Shown here: piece after piece, positions 34,499 through 44,223 of the stretch
Numbering within the stretch: the stretch's first letter is position 1
Layout: each line of letters begins with the position of its first letter
Source of the DNA: Salinisphaera sp. G21_0
GTDB taxonomy: Bacteria > Pseudomonadota > Gammaproteobacteria > Pseudomonadales > Endozoicomonadaceae
NCBI RefSeq assembly: GCF_017744115.1
Contig: NZ_JAGHQW010000024.1
Coordinates: 28,540 to 92,539 of the forward strand
DNA length: 64,000 bases
Reading direction: 5' to 3'
Program-made: the position numbers and the translations under genes
Notes under the pieces: model-generated
The model's database searches: none
Told to the model about the DNA's origin: nothing
What the model saw: the letters and a program-made list of their open reading frames with translations, nothing else

Positions 34499-34834
34499 GT
34501 GGTTCCATTTCGCTATCGTTTTTCTATTGCCGCGGTCTTCTTTCTACTGTTAAACCAGTCAGTTCACGCACTTACGGGTAAAGAGGATACGGATTGCCAT
34601 CATACGCAGATGGGTTTGAACTCAATTCGTTCAGCTTTTCAGAAGTGGGAATACGGTCGTAAGCATCCGAATATTTATCGTGAACGGGCACCGGAAGCGA
34701 TGATAGAGCATTACCGACGCTGGCAGGAATACCCTGAATTGCCTGCCCATATCCGTGATGAAAGGGGAGCTCTGGAAATGACATCAACCTTTCATCGCTG
34801 GAATCAGGCGAGGAAAGGTCGGTGTTGCCAGTAG
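34499..34834 (+). CDS. Small secreted protein
   Basis: A 111-residue protein starting at GTG 34499 behind AAGGAG. Residues 1-25 form a signal peptide (FRYRFSIAAVFFLLLNQSVHA, shown to its cleavage-like A). The mature part has three related motifs, FQKWEYGRKHP, YRRWQEYPELP and FHRWNQARKG, which look like short internal helical repeats around a conserved Trp, and three cysteines (DCHH and CCQ). No family is recognised. Its signal peptide directs it to the periplasm or outside the cell. It is convergent with the TetR gene, whose end lies 2 bases away. Confidence 0.65.
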   Translation: MVPFRYRFSIAAVFFLLLNQSVHALTGKEDTDCHHTQMGLNSIRSAFQKWEYGRKHPNIYRERAPEAMIEHYRRWQEYPELPAHIRDERGALEMTSTFHRWNQARKGRCCQ

Positions 34835-34836
34835 GT

Positions 34837-35493
34837 TTAACGCTGGTTTGGAGTAATGCCCAGCCCTTTCAGGACTATCCGGGTTAATGTCTCTGTTGCC
34901 TGGTCATAGTCAGACTGCTCAAGCGTATCTTTTCCAATGGCCCGGGCTATCTGGTAAGAGAAGTCTGCATAATGCTGTGTGGATGACCAGAGCAGAAAGA
35001 TAAGGTGCACAGGATCCACCGCATCCATTTTTCCCTGGTCAGACCATGCCTTGAACACCTGTGCCCGTCCCCGAAACCACATCTGATAGTCCTCACCAAA
35101 ATACTCTGTCAGGTGCGGACCACCATTGATGATTTCCTGGGCAAAGAGTCTGGAGGCCAGGGGATTCTTCCGGGAGAACATGATTTTGGTATGAATGTAG
35201 GCGGCCAGCGCCTCTTCCGGGTCATCCTCAGGACTGAGGCTGTTAAAGCTCTGATCCCATAGCTTGAGGATATGCGACAGAACGGCAGCATAGAGCGAGA
35301 GCTTATTGCTGAAGTAGTAGTGAACGTTGGCCTTGGGCAGGTTTGCCCGTTCCGCGATGCGCTGCATGGTAGTGCCTTTGAAGCCATGGGTCACAAACTC
35401 CTGTTCGGCAGCGGCCAGAATGCTTTTTTTATTATTTTCCCGGATTTTCCCGGGACGGTATTTTTTCGCAACTGCGTCCATATGCTCATTCAA
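34837..35493 (-). CDS. TetR-family regulator, RutR-like
   Basis: A 218-residue repressor. The N-terminal helix-turn-helix is typical (KKSILAAAEQEFVTHGFKGT, then IAERANLPKANVHYYFSNK). The C-terminal ligand domain matches the RutR/YcdC group, especially LLWSSTQHYADFSYQIAR near residue 170. RutR senses uracil and controls pyrimidine use in Escherichia coli, but no pyrimidine genes are nearby, so the ligand here is not known. The gene starts downstream of a MITE-like element and lies behind the giant coiled-coil gene on the same strand. Confidence 0.8.
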   Translation of the reverse strand: MNEHMDAVAKKYRPGKIRENNKKSILAAAEQEFVTHGFKGTTMQRIAERANLPKANVHYYFSNKLSLYAAVLSHILKLWDQSFNSLSPEDDPEEALAAYIHTKIMFSRKNPLASRLFAQEIINGGPHLTEYFGEDYQMWFRGRAQVFKAWSDQGKMDAVDPVHLIFLLWSSTQHYADFSYQIARAIGKDTLEQSDYDQATETLTRIVLKGLGITPNQR

Positions 35494-35573
35494 CCCTGTT
35501 CGTGGTGGTAACCTCAGGTGATTGAGAGAAGTATTATTCCTGATACCGGCATGGCCCTCAAGGAGTTAGGCGT

Positions 35574-35777
35574 CCTGTCGGACTTAAGACTGTCCTGCGC
35601 GGCAACTGCTCCTAGTGCATCCGTGCAGTCGTGCGGTTGCGATAAATTGGTCTAAAATCCCTGCTTCTTCGTCAAATAGCCCCGCTACTTGTGCCCCTTA
35701 GGGTGTTTTCCTCAGAATCAGAAATTTTTAGCCTCAATTTCTCGCAATCCTCACTATAGATGCTTAAGTCCGACAGG
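35574..35777. mobile_element. MITE-like element with 15-bp terminal inverted repeats
   Basis: Perfect inverted ends CCTGTCGGACTTAAG (35574-35588) and CTTAAGTCCGACAGG (35763-35777) enclose about 204 bases without a coding frame. The interior shares blocks with the element at 61773-61936, including AAATTGGTCTAAAA and the AATTTTTAG / CTCAATTT stretches, so the two are related despite different ends. It is inserted at the 3' end of the 1658-residue gene and supplies its last codons and stop. Confidence 0.65.
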
Positions 35778-38700
35778 CTCACGGGAATTATTATTAAAAG
35801 GACAACTATCTCTGGGCTTTGGCAATGCGGGTTGGATAGGGACTGGTGCGTTACATATAGACTCTATAGAGGACATATCGTCTAAATCAGTGGTAATGCC
35901 AAGCAGGGAGGGAATAGATCCAAAGTTCCATGGTGCGTCAGCATCTGGAGTGCGCAGGGATGGGGTTTCGGGGAATGGTAATCTGGAGGTATTTAAAGTT
36001 GACCTTCTGTATTGTGATTCGTTGGTATTTGGGGCTGACCCGGAGCTCTCCTGCACAGGTGTGCTCATCGATATAGTTGAGAGTTGTCCTCCGGGTACGG
36101 GCCACTGTGAATCTGAATTGAAAGTCCCCGGACCACACATTGATAGTTGTTGAGGTGTGACTGTTGCCATTGCTCGTGCTGACTCCGTACCTGTTGAGGT
36201 CAATGCTGGATGAACAATGTCAGGCTCAAATGTCGGGTTATCATCTTGCAATAATTGTTGGCATAGGATAGAAAATGCAATACCAGTTTCATTACTAATG
36301 CCCGTAGGGCTATTCACCTGAGCTGGGTTGGTGCTGGTCCCGACAGGAACAACGGCCTCAGGATTTAACGGTGCCAGTTGAGAAGGCCCGGGTTGGATTT
36401 TTCCTGTCTGTGCATTTGCAGCCAACATCTCATGTAATAGATCAATGGTAATATCTTTCTGCCTGAGGAGTGTTTCCATTCCCGTTTGGTAGTCCAGTAG
36501 TTGATCAGGCGTCATCTGGAGTATATTGAGCTGCTGATTAACAGTATGATTGATCGCAGGAACATTTGTTTTCAGGTTATTCATTTCTTTCTTTAATTCT
36601 TCGACTTCCCGACATTTCGCGTCTGCCAGAGTTTTTGTGCAAATGAGTTCTCTCTGCACTTGTTCTAACTGTTGGTCTTCATTAAGCAGTACTGTCTGTT
36701 GCTCGATAAAACATTTTTCTTGGTTTTTAAATTGGCTGTTACTAACCTGAATTATTGATTTTTTGTAATTGGTCATATTTTTTTGTGATTGGTTTAAATC
36801 ATATTCTAACCGGGCTTTCGCTCGTTCTAAGGAAGTCACCTGATCCCGGAGTTGGCAAATTTCTTCATGGCTGCTTTCAGCCTGGGCAGATATTTTTTCA
36901 AAATTGTCCTGAGTTCTTTTTAATTCATTCTGTGTATGACTAGACTCTTGACGTATTATTTTCATGAGTTCTGTTTGCTTGGTCAGTGCATCTTGGGCAC
37001 GACTCAGGTCTTCCCCAACAGATTCTTTTTCCAATATTGACTGTTCAAGATCTGATCTGATCTCAGTCAACCTGGTATTAAGGTTTTTATTTTCTGTACT
37101 TAAACAATCTTCATGTTTTTTCAGGGAGGTGACTTCTGTTTGCAGTTGTAAAATACTTGCTTTAGTCTCTTTCAGGTTATCTATCAGCTTGTTTTTCTCT
37201 ATTAGCTGTTCACGTTCATTTGATTCTTTATTGGCAAGCTCAGATTTAATATCTTCTAATTCAGATAACAGAGAGCTTTCCTTGTCATTCATCGTTTTTA
37301 AATCATTCTCATATTTTTTAACAAGTTCTTTATAGTCTTTCAGCCTGCTGACTTCCGTTTGCAACTGTAACATGCTTGCTTTGCCTGCTTTCAGGCTGTC
37401 TTCCAGTTTGTTTTTTACTATTAATTGCTCGAGTTCATTTGCTTCTTTGTTGGCAAGTTCAGATCTGATGTTTTCTAATTCAGATGTGAGAGAGTGCTGC
37501 CTGTCTTTCATTATTTTTAAATCACTCTCATAAGTTTTAATGCGTTCTTCATGCTCTTTCAACTTGCTGACTTCCGTTTGCAACTGTAACATCCTTGCTT
37601 TGGTTTCTTTCAGGCTGTCTTCCAGTTTGTTTTTTTCTATTAGTTGCTCACGTTCATTGGCTTCTTTGTTGGCAAGTTCAGATCTAGTGCTTTCTAATTC
37701 AGACAAAAGCGAGTTTTGTTTGTCTTTTAATGTCTTTAAATCGCTCTCATACGCTTTAATACGTCTTTCATATTCTTTCTTCAGGCTACTTACTTCCGCT
37801 TGTGACTCTAAAACATTTGCCTCAGTCAATTTCAATTGGTCTTCTAGTGTCTTTTTTTTTATTAGTTGTTCACGTTCTTTTGATTCTTTTCTGTCTAGTT
37901 CGTATCTAATATTTTCTAATTCGGATAACAGAGATTCTTGCTTGTCTTTCATTTTTTTCAAATCACTCTCATACACTTTGATGCTTTCCTTAGAAGTTAG
38001 TAGCTCTTTTTTAAGGTGAGTGATTTCAGATTCAAGCTTGATTTTTTCATCCTGGTTGCTGGATTCTCTGAGTAATTGGCAAAGAAGTTCTCTCTCTTTT
38101 GCTAAAGTTCTAACATTGTTTTCCAGGATGTTAACTTTACCTGCTAATTGTTCTGAGTTTGTTCTGTATTCTGTGATCTGGTCTTTTAGGGATGTTAACC
38201 CTATATCTTTCTCTTTGATATCTTTATCTTTCTCTTTAATATCTTTTTCCTTTTCCTTAATCTTTTTTGAGAGCTCTGTGATTCTATTGCTTAAGCTTTT
38301 GTGCAAACTATCATTGTTTTTTAATTTCAAATTTGCTTTATTGAGATCCTGCTTGAGGCTTTTTAATTCGTCCTGATTTGTTTTTTTCTGCTTTTTAAGG
38401 TTGTCGATTTCTTCTTCCAGGCGGCTTATTTTTTTGATGTGATTTTTTTTTAGTTCTTCTATTTTTTTTGTTTTTGTTTTTATTTCATTTTGATATTGAG
38501 TTTTCAACTCTTCCATCTTTACACCACTTTCAAGTAATGTGTCTCTGGAAATTGTGCATGCTTCTCTGGCTGATTGGATCTCCTTTTCCAGTTTTTTAAT
38601 CTTTTTTTCCTTGTCAGAAATAGTATCTCTGAATGATTCTGCCTCTTTGATTGACTTTTGATTTGTAATTTTTTCTTCCATTAATTTTTGTTGCAGATTT

Positions 38701-40730
38701 GCAGTCTCTTGCCGTGTTTCTCTTGTTATCAAACATATAGATTCTACCATGTTTTTCATTGATCTTAATGGGTTGTTCGGCTCTTTATCTGCTGATTTAT
38801 TTTTTTTTGTTTCTTTTTTTTGTGGGCATATTTCACTTATATTTTTCTTGCATTGTTCTTCAATGTTTTTATGTTCTTCTTCAAGTCTGCCTAGTTTTTC
38901 TTTTAGAGATCTTATGGTATCTGTCAGTGATTTTACTTCACCCTCTAACGCTATTGCTGACTCTTTTGACAGTTTAAGCTCTTCTGCCAGGTGGTGATTT
39001 TCTTTAGTTAATGTGTTTTTTTCTTTAACTTCCTCTTCTTTTTTTAACAATAATTGATTGGCTTCTTGCAGTTTTTCTTCTGTTGATTGTATTTTTTTTC
39101 TATATTCAGAAATTTCGTCCTTGTAATTTTTTAGTTGATCAGTTAATTTTTTGTTTTCATCTGTTATCTCTGTATTATCTGAAGATAGTAATTCTATCTT
39201 TTCTTCCAGATGTGTTTTTTCTTTTGTAAGATTTGATATATTTTTCTCAGAGTCAGTAAGTCGCGATTCAAGTTCCATATTTATATTTTTTACTATGGAT
39301 AATTCATTTTCTGAAGAAAAACAATTTTTTAAAGCATCATAATTTATATCTTCTCCGATTTCAGGATCTTCACCGCTGGGTATAGAGCTAACACCTGATT
39401 TAAATGCAAGTAGAAAAGGAAAAATACTGTGGTACTTATGCTCATTTTTCCATAATTCTTCATTTCTAAATTCTTCTTTTTGGGTATTTTTTGGGTCTAC
39501 CATGATAAAGTAGTAGTGCTTTAAATTCATTACCGCCGCTAAAAGGAACTCATATTTCTCAATATCCTGTCTCATCAGATCGTATTTTTCAGCATGAACA
39601 AATGGGTAGATCAATGTTGCAAATGTTTGTTCAGAATTAAGCTTATTAGCTGATGAACTTATGTTGAATTCAGTCGTTGCGACTGTCCTTCTTATGGGTG
39701 CACCGGTTTCCGGATGAAGATCATCTACTTCATCCATGCCGGGCAGTTCTGGCATTATCTGAATAAAGTCTTTTAATGCCTGGTGGAAAATATCATGAAC
39801 CTCGGGTGTACAGTTTTCCTGTAGGGATGGTTTATAACCATTGTAGGATGTTGCAATCAGTTTAGTGATTGTTTGCCATTGTGATTTACCGAACAGCTGC
39901 AGACCCTTACTTTCAATGTCTTCAGGTTTGAGAAATTGGTCACAGTGTTTAATGCTGATTTTTTTCTTGTCTGATTCGGTTGGCTTTGGGTCTTTCAATG
40001 ATGAGGTCAGTTTCTCTCTGAGCAATGCTGCTGATACTTTCCATCCTTTCCGACTTATGTATTGTGTTAAAAATATGTCCAGACATTCCCATGCAGTTAT
40101 TGGTTTTTTACCATTTTTGTATTCAGTTTCATAAGAGAAGTAATTTTCCCCTTCCTTGAGGCCTCGTAAAACTATGTTCTTTGCCTGATCCCAAAAATAA
40201 TTAACTGTTGTTATTTTACAATAACAATCACCCCAGGTAATTTTGACTAATTTCTTGTCTTTTTCTCTGGTTATATTTTTGCATGGCATCCATGCTGCCA
40301 GTATATTTTCCTCAATTATGGGGATATCATCACCATGGTATTGGTTACAGAATGCATCCAGAATACTTTTAAATGCATTCCAGAAATCTCCAAAAATTTT
40401 CTTTCCTCTGCCTTTTTTTGGGTCTTCGGTCAGATCTGTAAAAATCTGGTCATGGAGATTGTTTGCCTGCATTGTTATGGGCGGGGTGATTTTACGTGTT
40501 TTCAATATCTTTGCACGGTGGGGGAGTTGATCTGAGTCCTGAGAGGTGTTGGGACGTTTTCTTGGATTGGTGGAATTATGGCACTCTAGTGCATAACCCA
40601 TTGTGGTTTTTTTTCCCCCCTGTCGCCCCCCAGGCTTTTTTTTCTGAGAGGCTTGTGGAGTGAAAAAATCCTGCTTTGCTGCGGATATATCCATAAGTCC
40701 CTGCTTTTCTCTGAATGACTGCATGTACAT
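35754..40730 (-). CDS. Giant coiled-coil protein, 1658 residues
   Basis: Residues 1-85 are basic and disordered, with a nuclear-localisation-like cluster (NPRKRPNTSQ; HRAKILKTRK). Residues 95-470 form a globular region of unknown type. From about 475 to 1400 the protein is almost continuous coiled coil, including about five copies of a 68-75-residue unit (YESDLKTLKDKQNSLLSELE, LANKEANEREQLIEKNKLED). The C-terminal 250 residues are Pro/Ser/Thr-rich. There is no signal peptide or transmembrane segment. The last six codons come from a MITE-like element, so the original C-terminus is lost. The DNA is more AT-rich than its surroundings. It could be a host-directed or cytoskeletal protein; nothing fixes its function. 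Confidence 0.75.
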   Translation of the reverse strand: MYMQSFREKQGLMDISAAKQDFFTPQASQKKKPGGRQGGKKTTMGYALECHNSTNPRKRPNTSQDSDQLPHRAKILKTRKITPPITMQANNLHDQIFTDLTEDPKKGRGKKIFGDFWNAFKSILDAFCNQYHGDDIPIIEENILAAWMPCKNITREKDKKLVKITWGDCYCKITTVNYFWDQAKNIVLRGLKEGENYFSYETEYKNGKKPITAWECLDIFLTQYISRKGWKVSAALLREKLTSSLKDPKPTESDKKKISIKHCDQFLKPEDIESKGLQLFGKSQWQTITKLIATSYNGYKPSLQENCTPEVHDIFHQALKDFIQIMPELPGMDEVDDLHPETGAPIRRTVATTEFNISSSANKLNSEQTFATLIYPFVHAEKYDLMRQDIEKYEFLLAAVMNLKHYYFIMVDPKNTQKEEFRNEELWKNEHKYHSIFPFLLAFKSGVSSIPSGEDPEIGEDINYDALKNCFSSENELSIVKNINMELESRLTDSEKNISNLTKEKTHLEEKIELLSSDNTEITDENKKLTDQLKNYKDEISEYRKKIQSTEEKLQEANQLLLKKEEEVKEKNTLTKENHHLAEELKLSKESAIALEGEVKSLTDTIRSLKEKLGRLEEEHKNIEEQCKKNISEICPQKKETKKNKSADKEPNNPLRSMKNMVESICLITRETRQETANLQQKLMEEKITNQKSIKEAESFRDTISDKEKKIKKLEKEIQSAREACTISRDTLLESGVKMEELKTQYQNEIKTKTKKIEELKKNHIKKISRLEEEIDNLKKQKKTNQDELKSLKQDLNKANLKLKNNDSLHKSLSNRITELSKKIKEKEKDIKEKDKDIKEKDIGLTSLKDQITEYRTNSEQLAGKVNILENNVRTLAKERELLCQLLRESSNQDEKIKLESEITHLKKELLTSKESIKVYESDLKKMKDKQESLLSELENIRYELDRKESKEREQLIKKKTLEDQLKLTEANVLESQAEVSSLKKEYERRIKAYESDLKTLKDKQNSLLSELESTRSELANKEANEREQLIEKNKLEDSLKETKARMLQLQTEVSKLKEHEERIKTYESDLKIMKDRQHSLTSELENIRSELANKEANELEQLIVKNKLEDSLKAGKASMLQLQTEVSRLKDYKELVKKYENDLKTMNDKESSLLSELEDIKSELANKESNEREQLIEKNKLIDNLKETKASILQLQTEVTSLKKHEDCLSTENKNLNTRLTEIRSDLEQSILEKESVGEDLSRAQDALTKQTELMKIIRQESSHTQNELKRTQDNFEKISAQAESSHEEICQLRDQVTSLERAKARLEYDLNQSQKNMTNYKKSIIQVSNSQFKNQEKCFIEQQTVLLNEDQQLEQVQRELICTKTLADAKCREVEELKKEMNNLKTNVPAINHTVNQQLNILQMTPDQLLDYQTGMETLLRQKDITIDLLHEMLAANAQTGKIQPGPSQLAPLNPEAVVPVGTSTNPAQVNSPTGISNETGIAFSILCQQLLQDDNPTFEPDIVHPALTSTGTESARAMATVTPQQLSMCGPGTFNSDSQWPVPGGQLSTISMSTPVQESSGSAPNTNESQYRRSTLNTSRLPFPETPSLRTPDADAPWNFGSIPSLLGITTDLDDMSSIESICNAPVPIQPALPKPRDSCPFNNNSREPVGLKHL

Positions 40731-40949
40731 CGCTTAGTGTAAATAAGAGATGTAGTGATTGCACTTAACTTGCTTAGAACTTTCTTAAATTAGATGGTTG
40801 CTGCTTTTGGTGTGTTAATCAGCGATGATGGCATTTATAAAAGAGCAGACCGAATTATATTTGTTTACGCCAGACATTAGAACTCCAAAATGGCAGAAAG
40901 TTCCCTGTGCCCGGTTTGGCCTGCACATCAGGCTCATCGAAAGGATGTA

Positions 40950-42242
40950 CTAGTAAAGAGGGTATACACCCTCACTCTCTAACTCGTAACTTGCGCCCTG
41001 ATCACTTTTCACAATACTGACCTCAAATTGATCTTCCTCAAATCGAACCAGCATGTATTTCTGGAACACCGTTGCACCTCCCAGAAACACAGGGAGGTGT
41101 TCACCTGGTCCGTAGAAATCCCACAGGGTGTGAAAATCAACCTGGCCTACAAAAGAGTGCAGGTGACCGGCAAAAATGGCAGAAATTTTATATCGACGCA
41201 GGATATCTCTTATCTCATTGGTAAAACCGGAAATGTGGTAGTTCAGGATAATATGTTTGCCTTCACTGCTGGCCTGTTCCAGGTCATTGACCAGCCACTC
41301 TCTGGCGGATTGGATATCAAAATAATCCCTTCGGGTCCTGGCAAAGTTCCAGCCATCCCATTGTGCCGTATAGGTTGGGTAATTATTGAGTTGAACGAAA
41401 TGGATATCACCAATATCCCAGGAATAAGCAAAGCTTTTACTGAATTTTTTTTTCAGTGATGGAAACTCGAAATAAGTCCCCGTGCTGTCATAGTCAAAAC
41501 TGCGGACATTCAACGTACGCACATGATCTCGTAAATACAGCATCATTCTGGAAGCACAGTTATTCACAAAGCAGCCATCAATATTGTTGGAAATATCATG
41601 ATTGCCCAGGCCCGGATAGACGTTCATTTTTAATTCGTTATGGTATAGCTGGTAGTAGGCATCGAACTGCCAGTCATAACCAAAAGCGGTCAGGTCGCCA
41701 TTGATGACAACGCCGGCCAGTTGCTCTTTACCCAGGTCATCCATTAATGCATTCAGGCTTTGCACATAATTCATATTTTCCTGCCAGGCTTTGTCCTGGT
41801 CATCACAATTTTCCTTTGATGATTTACATGACCATGGGTACTGAGGGTCTGACATAAATGCCATATAAAAATCGTGATGGTTGAACGGAATCAACCGCGC
41901 ATAGGAAAAATTGTCTGCCAGCGCTTCTGCCACATTGCCGCTAGCGTTGAAATAGGTTCTGCAAATGCCACTTCCATCCGGTTCATCACAGACCTCCAGT
42001 GCCTGATCGGAGGTCAGCTGGATGGGTGTGGCCGAATCATCGGCTTCACACAGAGGCAATAGCTGTTCAGAGTAGTGTTGGAGTTCATGCAGATTCGTGC
42101 AGTCTTGTTCTGTAGCCAGGCATTGATTCATGAACACTATGCCCAGGACGAGAGAGGTTAGGCTCTTGGATGCATTCCGGATGGTAAGGTGGGGCATAAT
42201 GGGCCTCATATTATTGCGAAGTGACTGCGTTATGATGTCCAA
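40950..42242 (-). CDS. Secreted calcineurin-like metallophosphoesterase
   Basis: A 430-residue (or slightly shorter) enzyme. A signal peptide (SLTSLVLGIVFMNQCLA) follows 26 residues that may be untranslated; ATG 42209 or 42197 would fit a normal signal better than ATG 42242. Metallophosphoesterase motifs are in order: SDPQYP, VVINGDLTAFG, YPGLGNHD, NYHISG and FAGHLHSF. These supply the two-metal site, although the first motif has Gln where His is usual. It should hydrolyse phosphate esters in the periplasm or outside the cell; the substrate is unknown. Several cysteines (SCKSSKENCDD, DGCFVNNC) suggest disulphides in an exported protein. Confidence 0.8.
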   Translation of the reverse strand: MDIITQSLRNNMRPIMPHLTIRNASKSLTSLVLGIVFMNQCLATEQDCTNLHELQHYSEQLLPLCEADDSATPIQLTSDQALEVCDEPDGSGICRTYFNASGNVAEALADNFSYARLIPFNHHDFYMAFMSDPQYPWSCKSSKENCDDQDKAWQENMNYVQSLNALMDDLGKEQLAGVVINGDLTAFGYDWQFDAYYQLYHNELKMNVYPGLGNHDISNNIDGCFVNNCASRMMLYLRDHVRTLNVRSFDYDSTGTYFEFPSLKKKFSKSFAYSWDIGDIHFVQLNNYPTYTAQWDGWNFARTRRDYFDIQSAREWLVNDLEQASSEGKHIILNYHISGFTNEIRDILRRYKISAIFAGHLHSFVGQVDFHTLWDFYGPGEHLPVFLGGATVFQKYMLVRFEEDQFEVSIVKSDQGASYELESEGVYPLY

Positions 42243-42330
42243 ATCAATTTTAATTAACTAACACTATGAAAAGGTTAAAAATATATCGACAGATGATGGT
42301 TGGATTTGAACAAACATTGAAGAGAGAAAG

Positions 42331-42660
42331 GTGAGGTGGATGATATCCATTATGTTTTTTGATGGTCATCTGCCCGTCAAACAGTCCTTCATGAACGCGG
42401 TGGCCAGAAAGTATTCCATTGAATCGTCTTAAGTAGCTGGCCATATGGAATCGAATATTTCTGGCTACTTGGGCTGGTACTATGCGAGGCACAACGGAGG
42501 GAGCATAGCCGTAGCTATGTGACCGGAGTTGTAACGAAGCAGAGTGCCAGCACAAGGAGTCAGAAATATATGATTTCATATGGTTAGCTACTTATCAGCC
42601 AGTACGAGAAAGTCTGGATTTATCAGGCTTTCTTTCAGGTTATAACTGAACTGCTGGCCA
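42331..42660. repeat. Duplicated remnant of the 45-kb gene junction, split by a MITE
   Basis: 42331-42430 plus 42593-42660 match 44972-45136. That segment holds the last nine codons of the OB-fold gene (EVDDIHYVF), the spacer, and the 3' end of cysQ. The copy contains no complete gene. Its left part still encodes EVDDIHYVF and a stop. The match is interrupted only by the 161-bp element at 42432-42592. Confidence 0.75.
42432..42592 (-). mobile_element. 161-bp MITE (copy A) flanked by TA
   Basis: The ends AGTAGCTGGCCATATGGAAT and ATTTCATATGGTTAGCTACT are imperfect inverted repeats, and TA flanks each side. The uninterrupted sequence at 45.06 kb (GAATCGTTTTATCAGCC) is the empty site, so insertion with duplication of a TA dinucleotide is directly visible. 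TA duplication is typical of IS630/Tc1-type transposition. A second 161-bp copy in opposite orientation lies at 57462-57622. Confidence 0.8.
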
Positions 42661-42786
42661 ACCGGGCGAGTTTGGGAACAAAATTCTAATCCGGTTGTCC
42701 ATAAAACTGATCAGTCAGTCAACATATCGGCTTTTAATCTGGTCAATCACAAGAATTTCGTTTTCATTCTACGTTCTGGAGTTTAC

Positions 42787-44223
42787 ATGGCGAATTCCAT
42801 CCAGTCACAAACATCTATCCGGCGCACTGCCGTCGACGGTGCTGATCAATTATCGTTCGGCACTACACCTGCAGTAGCCGGGACGTTTGATTCCCGGCAC
42901 ACCACCACCACCTCATCTGAGCGCCTTCAACTGAAGATTCTGGGGTATTCTGAGAAGGATATTATTACTGGGGAGACGGCGCTATATGAACGGGCAATTA
43001 AACCAACTCCGGCTGATATTATCCAGGAGCTTGCCGGCAAACGCGTTGATATAACCTCCGCATTTCACATCATCAAAGAGGCGATGGACAAGACTCTCGG
43101 CTTCCGTAATCAATCTCAAATGGTCAAAGATGTCGCCAGGTTTGCCGAGTCGCTGAAAAAAAGTCTGGACAAAAAAATTGACGAACACCTTACCTCTGCG
43201 TGGCCGGAGCAGCAAAAAGTGGCCGAGATTGTCAGCAATTGGCCAGAGTTCCTCAAGGAGTCGGCAACCTACATCCGTTATGGCTGGCCAGTTCTGGCTA
43301 TTGGTGATGATCAACAGTTCTTATGTGACTTCGGGTCTGCCACAGAAGTCTGCACTCACTACTGTGAATCATACCCGGGTGCCCATCCGCGGATATTTCC
43401 TGGTCTTGCAAATCTTCATTATCATAGTTTTGATCCAAAGTACTATAAGAATTATTCTCCAGAGGTCTATCAACGCCGTTTTGGTGAGTTTGCCCAACAA
43501 GTTCAGGAGTTGGTTAATAACCCTCCGCCAGATTTCCCCAAAATCGATGAATGTTCATTCCTGGAGTATCCGGTCTTTTTCCGTCTGGTCAAGGATATCT
43601 GGCTTGACGCATTATCGACTAATAATACCGGAACCATGGAAAGGGTCAGTCATTTGATGGTGTCGTATACGAAGGTCTTACACAAAATGTCTGAATATCG
43701 TTCCAAACCCAAACACCACGACTCTCTGGATGACCAGTTAAGTAGCGCCCATTCTCATAAATTGGGATATGAGGATTTGTTAGTTTTAGCCTTTCAGCTG
43801 GCTACGGCCCCTGATAAATGGGAGGAAAACTATAAAGATATTTTCCAGCAGTTGATCAGCCTTGAACTTTCAAGTGAGGAAAGCGAGCTAATGAGATGTT
43901 ATGACCAATGGACGGAGGGTCCCGTTCAGCAAATGAAGGTCAGTCATTGGGCAGAGTCACTGTTTATTCCGAAGACCATCAAAACCTTGCACTTTCTGCA
44001 AGATATTATCAACTATATTAATCAGCCACGTGAGGATTTAAGGGGTGGTCCTCGTTCGGTTTCGAATAGTTTCGAATGGAATGACAGAGACTACTTCGAT
44101 GCAGATACCAGGCAGCTACTGAAACCCATCATTGCAAAAGACCTGGTGAATTTAGGTCCCCTGGAGGAAACTCAAAAGGTGCTTGATGCTTTTTTCAGCA
44201 ACAAGGTCCCCAACTTAGCATAA
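42787..44223 (+). CDS. Hypothetical protein, 478 residues
   Basis: A soluble, mostly helical protein without signal peptide, membrane segment or recognised domain. The first 50 residues are Ser/Thr-rich and probably disordered, which is common in translocated effectors. The body has a Tyr/His-rich stretch (HPRIFPGLANLHYHSFDPKY) near residue 200. A ribosome site (CTGGAG) lies 6 bases before the ATG. It is flanked by remnants and mobile DNA and has no operon partner. I cannot assign a function. Confidence 0.6.
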   Translation: MANSIQSQTSIRRTAVDGADQLSFGTTPAVAGTFDSRHTTTTSSERLQLKILGYSEKDIITGETALYERAIKPTPADIIQELAGKRVDITSAFHIIKEAMDKTLGFRNQSQMVKDVARFAESLKKSLDKKIDEHLTSAWPEQQKVAEIVSNWPEFLKESATYIRYGWPVLAIGDDQQFLCDFGSATEVCTHYCESYPGAHPRIFPGLANLHYHSFDPKYYKNYSPEVYQRRFGEFAQQVQELVNNPPPDFPKIDECSFLEYPVFFRLVKDIWLDALSTNNTGTMERVSHLMVSYTKVLHKMSEYRSKPKHHDSLDDQLSSAHSHKLGYEDLLVLAFQLATAPDKWEENYKDIFQQLISLELSSEESELMRCYDQWTEGPVQQMKVSHWAESLFIPKTIKTLHFLQDIINYINQPREDLRGGPRSVSNSFEWNDRDYFDADTRQLLKPIIAKDLVNLGPLEETQKVLDAFFSNKVPNLA

